From JAVKFY01 sp040223615 (GTDB lineage Bacteria; Pseudomonadota; Alphaproteobacteria; GCA-2731375): DNA of 64,000 nucleotides. The stretch lies in NCBI GenBank assembly GCA_040223615.1, contig JAVKFY010000010.1, positions 62,001 through 126,000 on the forward strand, given 5' to 3'. Under the pieces are notes generated by a model. It was not told the DNA's origin and did no database searches. It worked only from the letters and a program-made list of their open reading frames with translations. The position numbers were made by a program, and so were the translations under genes. Numbering within the stretch: position 1 is the first letter of the stretch; every line of letters starts with the position of its first letter. Below, piece after piece: positions 58,801 to 64,000 of this stretch.

Positions 58801-59689
58801 CAAGAACTCCTCCCTCGCCAACACCTACTCGGCCGCCTTTCTCGCTCTCTCGTCCTTTTTCGACACCGACATTCCCCGCAACGAGGGGACCTATCGCTGC
58901 GTCGAGATCGTCGCGCCGCTGGGCACCATCGTTAATGCGCGGCCGCCGGCGCCGATGACCATGAACACGGTCTTCGTGGCGCATGAGATCGTTCACGCGG
59001 TCTGGCAGGCGCTCGCGCTGGCCTGCCCCGAACGCGCCTGTGCCGGCTGGGCCAAGACCACCCACAACCACATCACCGGGCAGAAACCGGACGGCAGTTC
59101 GTGGGTGATGTACCAGTGGCACGCCATGGGCACACCGGGCGCCACGGCCGAGCGCGACGGCTTTCCGCAGATGGGGCACCTGATCTCGCTCGGCGGTCTC
59201 GATCTGCCCAATCTGGAGTTTCACGAACAGCTTTTCCCGGTCCGCTATCGCCGCTGGGAGATGCGGGCGGACGCGGCCGGCCCGGGCTTCCGGCGCGGCG
59301 GCACCGGCGTGCGCTACGAATGCGACGTGCTGGTGCCGTGCACCTGGTCGTTTCGGGCCGAGGGACTGGACACGCCGTCGGGCCATGGCGTCGAAGGCGG
59401 CACGACGGGTGCGGTCGGCGAGCAGGTCATCCAGCCCGTCGACGCGCCGGCCTTCGTGCCGCCGAAGTACGGCGTTCGCCGTCTGGGGCCGGCGCGGATC
59501 GTGGCCGACACGCCCGGCGGCGGCGGGTTCGGCGACCCGTTTCTGCGCCCGGCGGCACTGGTGCTGCGCGACGTGCGCGACGGCGTGTTGAGCGCGGCGG
59601 CGGCGGCCCGCGACTATGGCGTTGCGGTCACCGCCGACAGCGCCGCCATTGACGAGGCCGCGACACGCCAGCTCAGGGCGCGGCACTGA
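55823..59689 (+). CDS. Fused hydantoinase A-hydantoinase B protein (5-oxoprolinase-like)
   Basis: 1288 aa. The N-terminal HyuA half (about 15-700) has the ASKHA ATP-binding loop RIGVDVGGTFTDLVL, HGSTVATNTMLEG, and GGTSCDVMLM with GAGGGTIAG. The HyuB half (about 725-1275) runs from ILALMQNRLDQISRHMGWVM through SDPYVAGGNHLPDW to a C-terminal glycine-rich segment. Such ATP-driven amidases open 5-oxoproline, hydantoins or related lactam rings. It is one continuous frame with no sign of a frameshift joint. GAGGAACG precedes the start. Confidence 0.92.
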   Translation: MTSEPGLLSELKAPWRIGVDVGGTFTDLVLTDDAAQSLVVKAPSVPADPSQGVLAALERLADGLGCAVPDILRGCVLFVHGSTVATNTMLEGSGARVGLLTTEGFRDALEIRRGLREDQWNHRAPFAPVLVPRFLRQGVGGRIDSDGSEHAPLALPDVDRALELFQAEEVEAVAIAFFNSFLNEAHESAAAAHVAARRPDGWVTASAALSPTLGEYERTSTTVVNATLLPRIGRYLDRLQSRLADLGLKRPILMLQSNGGAVSVDQVANRPVNLLLSGPAAAVGALNYYRGLIDRAATEGDAGNLISMEIGGTSCDVMLMSAGEVALKDDLMIAGYHVSTPAIDIHTIGAGGGTIAGVDAAGMLFVGPSGAGADPGPACYGKGGLEPTVSDAQLVLGRLRPGAYAESGLTLDLEAARQAIQARVATPLGLSVEAAAAGIIAVLEQNLLHAVEHMSIERGYAPNRFTLVAAGGAGPMHGTNVARGLGCARLYVPRDAGALCAVGMLHADVRQDLQRFMRAELDSVDPTAVTDGFKQLDAQLLAIMAEEGFDRAQVDLERSIDLHYTGQLSALRVQLADGAFNAGAVRQAFEAEYQRLYGHIQPDGTIMTGALRVASRAATGTPKARVGTAAGDRTTATPSATRSVWHDPAGWLETPVYAGADLANGVRITGPAVIEEPTTTVLLGPGDTLTVDAAGNLMIEVAATAPVRRDATADRDPVILALMQNRLDQISRHMGWVMTRTARSPIFSQSHDFSCFVTDPDGTLVANADGIPIHTGGGGFAVRALLRDFAGRIAPDDVFLLSDPYVAGGNHLPDWVIARPIFVGSPARLAGFCCNRAHQSDIGGGLAGTYNPEATEIWQEGIRLPVLKLVERGTVRDDLWKLLLINSRTSDLLDGDLRAMLGATRVGEQRVAALADELGLESYFAHLAGVLDHADARMRDAVAALPNGVYRGEDHTDNDCFETVDVAVRVVVTVVDDKLTLDFSDSDPQMRGFKNSSLANTYSAAFLALSSFFDTDIPRNEGTYRCVEIVAPLGTIVNARPPAPMTMNTVFVAHEIVHAVWQALALACPERACAGWAKTTHNHITGQKPDGSSWVMYQWHAMGTPGATAERDGFPQMGHLISLGGLDLPNLEFHEQLFPVRYRRWEMRADAAGPGFRRGGTGVRYECDVLVPCTWSFRAEGLDTPSGHGVEGGTTGAVGEQVIQPVDAPAFVPPKYGVRRLGPARIVADTPGGGGFGDPFLRPAALVLRDVRDGVLSAAAAARDYGVAVTADSAAIDEAATRQLRARH

Positions 59690-59706
59690 CCGCGGGCACA
59701 GCGCAA

Positions 59707-59838
59707 TCAGGCGCGTTCGATAACGCCGATCCGCCCGGATCGATAGTCGTCGACCGCGGCGATCAGTTTGTCGCTGGTGGACACCACAAGGGGCCCGAAG
59801 CGGACCACCGGCTCGTCTGGCGGTCGTCCACCCCCGGC
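59707..59838 (-). pseudogene. C-terminal remnant of a pirin gene
   Basis: On the minus strand about 43 codons ending in a stop read GGRPPDEPVVRFGPLVVSTS then DKLIAAVDDYRSGRIG. This is recognisably the last segment of pirin-family cupins (EPV-x-x-GP-x-V-x-T...DYR-x-G). The rest of the gene is missing; the upstream DNA is now the beginning of the molybdenum-hydroxylase gene. It marks a past deletion or rearrangement junction near 59840. Confidence 0.65.
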
Positions 59839-59914
59839 GCGAGGCGAAGCTAGCCGGGCCTTCGGTGCCATGCCATCGTTCGTGCGGCACAAGCTGAACG
59901 AGGAGCAAGACGAC

Positions 59915-62248
59915 GTGACCGATTCCGCCACCGAGGGCTCGATCCCCCGGATCGAGGATGGCCGATTTCTGATCGGTCGTGGGTGCTACACGGCGGACCA
60001 CGATCGCCCGGGCCAGCTTTATGCCGCGGTGGTGCGCTCACCCCACGCCCATGCCGCGATCCGCGACATCGATACAGCCGCCGCCCGGGCCGCGCCGGGC
60101 GTCGCCGGCGTGTGGACCGACGCCGACCTTGCCGCGGAAGGACTCGGCACGTTGCCGTGCGACGTACGCTTCGAGGCGACGACACCACTGATCGTGCCGC
60201 CGCGCCGGGCCCTGGCGCGAGAGCGCGTGCGCCACGTCGGCGATCCCGTTGCCTTCGTCGTCGCCGAGTCGGTCGCCGCCGCGCTGTCCGCGGCCGAGCG
60301 GATCGACGTCGACTACGCGCCGCTGCCGGCCATTGTCGACGGCAAGGCGGCGCTGGCCTCGGATGCGCCGGCATTGTGGACCGAAGTGCCCGGCAACCTT
60401 GCCTTCACCTTCGAAAAAGGCGACCAGGCCGCCACCGCCCAAGCCATCGCCAGTGCTGCCCATGTCGTCGACCTGCCGCTCGTCAACAATCGGGTCAGCG
60501 CCTTGCCGCTGGAGCCGCGTGCCGCCATCGCCGAGGTCGACGCCGCAAATGGGCGCCTGCTACTCGAGGTCGCCGGCCAGGGTGTGCACGGCATCCGTCG
60601 GCCACTGGCGAGCGCGATCTTCCACCTCGACAACGACGACATCGCCGTCTTCGCGCACGACGTCGGCGGCGGTTTCGGCCTGAAGAACTTCCTCTATCCC
60701 GAGTACATCCTGCTGCTGTGCGCGGCACGCCGGCTCGGCCGGCCGGTCAAATGGGTGTCGACGACCGCCGAGGACCTGATGGCCGCGGTGCATGGCCGCG
60801 CGATGCAATGCCGCGGCCGGCTCGCGCTGGACGACGCCGGCAACTTCCTGGCTCTCGACGTCGACATCGTCGCCAATCTCGGCGCCTACGTCTCCGGCGG
60901 CGGACCGGGGGCGGCGACCAATGCCGCCTCGACGGCGATGGGTGGCATCTACGACATCCCGGCCATCTTCATGCGCAGCCGGGGCGCGCTGACCAATACC
61001 ACGCCCGTCGACGCCTATCGCGGCGCCGGCAAGCCGGAGGCCAACTACATCATCGAGCGGCTGATCGACACCGCCGCGCGCCGGCACGGCTTCGACCCGG
61101 TTGAATTGCGGCGGCGCAACGCGGTCGACCGCTTTCCCTATCGCAAGGCGCTGGGCGCGGTGCTCGATTGCGGGCGCTACAAGGCGAACATCGAGACGGC
61201 GACACGGCGCGCCGACCGCGACGGCTTCGCCGACCGTCGCGCGCGAGCGGCGGCGGCCGGCCGGCTGCGCGGCCTCGGCGTCGCCTGCTTCCTGGAGAGT
61301 GCGCGCGGCGCGCCGCAAGAGGAGGCGCAGATCCGCTTTGCCGCCGACCGCATGATCGAGCTGGTCACCGGCACCGAATCGAACGGCCAGGGTCACGAAA
61401 CCGCCTTTGCCCAGGTCGCCGCTCAACGCCTGGGCCTGCCGCTTGCGGCGTTCCGCTATGTCCAGGCCGACACGCGAGAAACCCGCATCGGCTTCGGTCA
61501 CGGTGGCGCCCGCTCGATGCACATGGGCGCCGGGACGCTGGCATTGGCCATCGACCGGATGCTGGAGACGGCCCGGCCGCTTGCCGCGCAACTGCTGCAG
61601 GCCGATCCGTCGGCACTGGACTACGCCAACGGCCGCTTCAGCGTGCGCGGCACCGACCGGGGCATCACGCTGCTCGACGTCGCCACCGCCGCGCACCAGT
61701 CCGACCTGTCGGCTGCCGGCGGCCTCGACACTACCGTGTTCCGCCAGGACGCGCCCTTCACCTTCCCCGGCGGATGCCACCTGGCGGAAGTCGAGGTCGA
61801 CCCCGAAACCGGCCAGGTCACCCTGCTGCGCTACACCGCGATCGACGACTACGGCCAGCTGGTCAACCCACGGTTGGCGGAGGGACAGGTGCACGGCGGC
61901 CTCGCCCAGGGAATCGGGCAGGCGCTGGGCGAGGACATCGCCTACGACCCGGAGTCGGGCCAACTTCTGTCCGGCTCGCTGATGGACTACTGGCTGCCGC
62001 GCGCGGCCGATCTGCCGGCCTTCGACGTCGCGCTCGATGGCGTGCCGACGACCGCCAACGCGCTGGGCGTGAAGGGGACCGGCCAAGCCGGTTGCATCAG
62101 TGCTCCACCGACCGTCGTCAACGCCATTCTCGACGCACTGGCGCCGCTCGGTGTGACGGATATCGAGATGCCGGCTACACCCGAGCGAGTCTGGCGCGCG
62201 ATCCGCGATGCACGCCGAACGGGCGGTCCGGCATACAAAGAGAGTTAG
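59915..62248 (+). CDS. Xanthine-dehydrogenase/CO-dehydrogenase-type large subunit with catalytic Glu replaced by Gln
   Basis: 777 aa. The fold is clear: IPRIEDGRFLIGRGCYTAD, AHDVGGGFGLKNFLYPEY, DAYRGAGKPEANYIIERLID and, near the end, LGVKGTGQAGCISAPPTVVN. The last motif normally reads GxGEAG, and its Glu is the catalytic base; here codon 724 is CAA, Gln. GTG 59915 is chosen for GAGGAG at 59900 and a standard N-terminus; the frame is open from 59768 but overlaps the pirin remnant. No 2Fe-2S or flavin subunit is nearby, so the protein is an orphan and possibly inactive or altered. Confidence 0.87.
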   Translation: MTDSATEGSIPRIEDGRFLIGRGCYTADHDRPGQLYAAVVRSPHAHAAIRDIDTAAARAAPGVAGVWTDADLAAEGLGTLPCDVRFEATTPLIVPPRRALARERVRHVGDPVAFVVAESVAAALSAAERIDVDYAPLPAIVDGKAALASDAPALWTEVPGNLAFTFEKGDQAATAQAIASAAHVVDLPLVNNRVSALPLEPRAAIAEVDAANGRLLLEVAGQGVHGIRRPLASAIFHLDNDDIAVFAHDVGGGFGLKNFLYPEYILLLCAARRLGRPVKWVSTTAEDLMAAVHGRAMQCRGRLALDDAGNFLALDVDIVANLGAYVSGGGPGAATNAASTAMGGIYDIPAIFMRSRGALTNTTPVDAYRGAGKPEANYIIERLIDTAARRHGFDPVELRRRNAVDRFPYRKALGAVLDCGRYKANIETATRRADRDGFADRRARAAAAGRLRGLGVACFLESARGAPQEEAQIRFAADRMIELVTGTESNGQGHETAFAQVAAQRLGLPLAAFRYVQADTRETRIGFGHGGARSMHMGAGTLALAIDRMLETARPLAAQLLQADPSALDYANGRFSVRGTDRGITLLDVATAAHQSDLSAAGGLDTTVFRQDAPFTFPGGCHLAEVEVDPETGQVTLLRYTAIDDYGQLVNPRLAEGQVHGGLAQGIGQALGEDIAYDPESGQLLSGSLMDYWLPRAADLPAFDVALDGVPTTANALGVKGTGQAGCISAPPTVVNAILDALAPLGVTDIEMPATPERVWRAIRDARRTGGPAYKES

Positions 62249-62290
62249 CGGCCAGGCAGGCCGCATGCGGGTCCCCGCGGCTCTGCCGCG
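62248..62290. terminator. Two GC hairpins between convergent genes
   Basis: GCGGCC-AGGCA-GGCCGC (62248-62264) and CGCGGC-TCT-GCCGCG (62276-62290) fill the gap between the molybdenum-hydroxylase and D-carbamoylase genes. There is no T-run, so their role as terminators is uncertain. Confidence 0.3.
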
Positions 62291-62291
62291 A

Positions 62292-63236
62292 TCAGGTGGT
62301 CCTGGGCGGCAGGATGGCGCCCGTCTGTTCGACGATCCTTCGGTAGTGCGCCACCTGCCGATTCTGCTCGAAGTTGAACATCGCTTCCTTGTTATGGCGA
62401 GCCAAGTCGAGATCGCAACGGAACGTCACGAGCTCGTCGCCGCGCGTACTTGCCATCGCGACGATCTCGCCGGAGGGCGCGATAATGCAACTGCCGCCGA
62501 TGAAGTCGGACCCCTCCTCGCGGCCGGCCTTGGCAACACCGACCACCCAGCTGCTGTTCTGGTAGGCGCCTGACTGCATGCACAGGTGGTTGTGGAAGTC
62601 GGTAAGGTGGTCGTAGATCGGCTCCCACGGGATGTTCGTCGGCGTGTTGTAGCCGAGCATGATCAGTTCCGCGCCCTGCAGACCGAGCACGCGATAGGTT
62701 TCGGGCCAGCGCCGGTCATTGCAAATGCACATCCCGACGACGCCGTCGAACGCATGCCATGCGCCGAAGCCCAGGTTGCCGACGTCGAAGTAGCGCTTCT
62801 CCAGATGCTGTAGTTCGTACTGGGGTAGGTGCTCGGCATGGCCCGGCAGGTGAATTTTGCGGTACTTGCCGAACTGTCGGCCCTGCTGATCGACCAGGAT
62901 CGAGGTATTGTAGTGCCGGGTCTCGCCATCCTCCTCAACCAGTTCCGCATAGCCGAGGTAGAAGCCGATACCGAGCCGGGCCGCCGCGTCGAATAACGGC
63001 TTGGTTTCCGGCCCCGGCATCTCACGCTCGAAGAAGCTGTCGATCTCGTCCTGGTCTTCCATCCACCAACGTGGAAAGAAGGACGTAAGCGCGATCTCGG
63101 GAAACACGACGACCTGACAAGAGGAGGCGTGGGCCTGATGGAGCAAGTCGACCAGGCGCCGAACAACCTGGGCACGGCTCTCGTGGCGGCCTGTCGGACC
63201 AAGTTGCGCGGCGCCAACCGTGACAATACGCGTCAT
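62292..63236 (-). CDS. N-carbamoyl-D-amino acid hydrolase (D-carbamoylase)
   Basis: 314 aa. Besides the nitrilase triad Glu47, Lys127 and Cys172, the segments FFPRWW, EMPGPETKPLFDAAARLGIG, KYRKIHLPGHAEH and ICNDRRWPETYRVLGLQGAE closely follow characterised D-carbamoylases, and the triad numbering is the same. It releases D-amino acids from N-carbamoyl compounds with loss of CO2 and ammonia. Its start overlaps the hydantoinase B stop (ATGA), so both enzymes are translated together in a hydantoin-type pathway. Confidence 0.88.
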   Translation of the reverse strand: MTRIVTVGAAQLGPTGRHESRAQVVRRLVDLLHQAHASSCQVVVFPEIALTSFFPRWWMEDQDEIDSFFEREMPGPETKPLFDAAARLGIGFYLGYAELVEEDGETRHYNTSILVDQQGRQFGKYRKIHLPGHAEHLPQYELQHLEKRYFDVGNLGFGAWHAFDGVVGMCICNDRRWPETYRVLGLQGAELIMLGYNTPTNIPWEPIYDHLTDFHNHLCMQSGAYQNSSWVVGVAKAGREEGSDFIGGSCIIAPSGEIVAMASTRGDELVTFRCDLDLARHNKEAMFNFEQNRQVAHYRRIVEQTGAILPPRTT

Positions 63237-64000
63237 GTCGCCCCCCTCATCTGGCTCCGCGTCGCCTCTGTTGCCGCGAGATCGAGGCTGCCGTCGGCGC
63301 CGATCACAACACCGTAGTCAGCTCTTGCCTTGTCGGCGTCGATATAGCCGTCCAGCACGTCGTCCAGGACATCGTCTGGTGTCCGCTCGAGCGGATCGCC
63401 GTACCCGCCGCCACACGCCCGGGTGGCGATGATGCTGTCGCCCGGCTGGAACGCGCGCCACGGCCACTTCGAGGGCAGTGACTTCGGTTCCCCACCATTG
63501 CCTGGCCGGTAGACCAGTTCCGCGGTGACCCCGTCATGCCCGCCGAACAGGCCGTTTGGCGCATAGCTGTGCCCCTCGCTCTCGATCGAGGCCCCGCCCT
63601 CGGCCAGGAACTGGACCTCGCGGATCGAACCGACACCACCGCGCCAACGGCCGGCGGCGGCAACGCCCTCGCGCAGCTCATAGCGCGCGATCCGCAACGG
63701 CACGTGTGACTCGATGTCCTCGATCGGATTGTTGCGCGTGTTGGCATAGAGGACGTCGACCGAGTCCATGCCGTCGCTGCCCCAGCGCCCACCATAACTG
63801 CCGGACAGCAGCTCGACCTGGACCCAGAAACCGTCGCCCTGGTGGCCGGTATAGACCATGCCGCCGCCATTGCCGCACGCGCCGCAGACCTGACGCGGCA
63901 CGACCTGACCGAGCGCCTGGATCAGCGCGTTGGCCATCTCGATGCCTGGACAGAATCGGGCGATCACGGGCGCCGGGAAAATCGGGTTGGCGAGGCAACC
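63233..64000 (-). CDS. hyuB: Hydantoinase B subunit, C-terminal part (continues beyond the window)
   Basis: The last 255 codons of a HyuB protein; the frame is open to the window edge, reading NPIFPAPVIARFCPGIEMAN at its start. The segments GRWRGGVGSIREVQFLAEGG and ACGGGYGDPLERTPDDVLDD are typical of the HyuB C-terminus. A separate HyuA is expected upstream, outside the window. It overlaps the D-carbamoylase start by four bases. This is a second hydantoinase system distinct from the fused protein at 55823. Confidence 0.87.
   Translation of the reverse strand, partial: GCLANPIFPAPVIARFCPGIEMANALIQALGQVVPRQVCGACGNGGGMVYTGHQGDGFWVQVELLSGSYGGRWGSDGMDSVDVLYANTRNNPIEDIESHVPLRIARYELREGVAAAGRWRGGVGSIREVQFLAEGGASIESEGHSYAPNGLFGGHDGVTAELVYRPGNGGEPKSLPSKWPWRAFQPGDSIIATRACGGGYGDPLERTPDDVLDDVLDGYIDADKARADYGVVIGADGSLDLAATEATRSQMRGAT

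Noticed and set aside
59768..59914. N-terminal extension of the molybdenum-hydroxylase subunit from ATG 59768
   Set aside because: The extra 49 codons are antisense to the pirin remnant and unlike the family's N-terminus; GTG 59915 has a proper ribosome site.
57017..60001. 994-codon open frame on the minus strand
   Set aside because: It is antisense to the fused hydantoinase gene, has Arg/Ala/Gly/His-biased composition and no family match; an artefact of GC-rich third codon positions.
1..64000. tRNA, rRNA, riboswitch and insertion-sequence content
   Set aside because: I looked for cloverleaf/TPsiC-like motifs, transposase signatures and known riboswitch cores by eye and found none convincing; a covariance-model search would be decisive.

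Overview
The window is a gene-dense, GC-rich bacterial chromosome segment. There are no tRNA or rRNA genes, no transposases and no CRISPR array. Gene content (BdhA, CaiB/BaiF CoA-transferase, LLM flavin enzymes, many ThDP enzymes, hydantoinase/N-carbamoylase genes, PEP-CTERM and RTX proteins) and two families of intergenic palindromes suggest a heterotrophic alphaproteobacterium, perhaps Rhodospirillales-like. That placement is inference; no phylogenetic marker gene is present.

Layout. 1-4.7 kb: the end of a MetE-like methyltransferase, an RTX serralysin-like secreted protein whose zinc motif is destroyed, a PEP-CTERM surface protein behind an excellent sigma-54 promoter match, and a DUF1326 protein. 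4.7-8.2 kb: a lysozyme-like protein, then a minus-strand 3-hydroxybutyrate operon (bdhA, patatin-like hydrolase, acetoacetate decarboxylase-like protein). 8.4-29.9 kb: many small catabolic operons, including a CoA-transferase/ThDP pair, an MmgE/PrpD protein, a ThDP enzyme coupled to an aspartate-dehydrogenase-like gene, a D-amino-acid dehydrogenase-like protein divergent from a racemase, a reductase/enoyl-CoA hydratase pair, and a ThDP-epimerase-isomerase-flavoprotein operon. 29.9-44.2 kb: Old Yellow Enzyme, a homocysteine-methyltransferase/nitrilase/FAD-oxidoreductase operon, acyl-CoA dehydrogenase and enoyl-CoA hydratase, a double-EthD protein with an ATC-hydrolase-like partner, a nitroreductase, an IorAB-type molybdenum hydroxylase, a CorA-like transporter and a GMC oxidoreductase.

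44.2-53.1 kb is the most interesting region: a self-contained peptide maturation and export locus. It has a methyltransferase with a 'regulatory' domain (the architecture of rickettsial protein-lysine methyltransferases), a 68-residue precursor with a canonical double-glycine leader and a cysteine-free, lysine-rich 33-residue core, a perfect 10-bp inverted repeat after the precursor, an HlyD-type adaptor, a C39-peptidase ABC transporter, a second long ABC transporter and a cyclic-nucleotide-binding-fold protein. The exporter genes resemble the NHLM bacteriocin secretion system, but the precursor is neither nitrile-hydratase-like nor Nif11-like, and no lanthionine or azole enzyme is present.

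53.1-64 kb: a VOC protein, a fourth ThDP enzyme, a fused HyuA-HyuB protein of 1288 residues, an orphan molybdenum-hydroxylase large subunit whose catalytic glutamate is replaced by glutamine, a pirin gene remnant, a D-carbamoylase and the end of a second, unfused HyuB. The last two point to hydantoin or N-carbamoyl-D-amino-acid catabolism continuing beyond the window.
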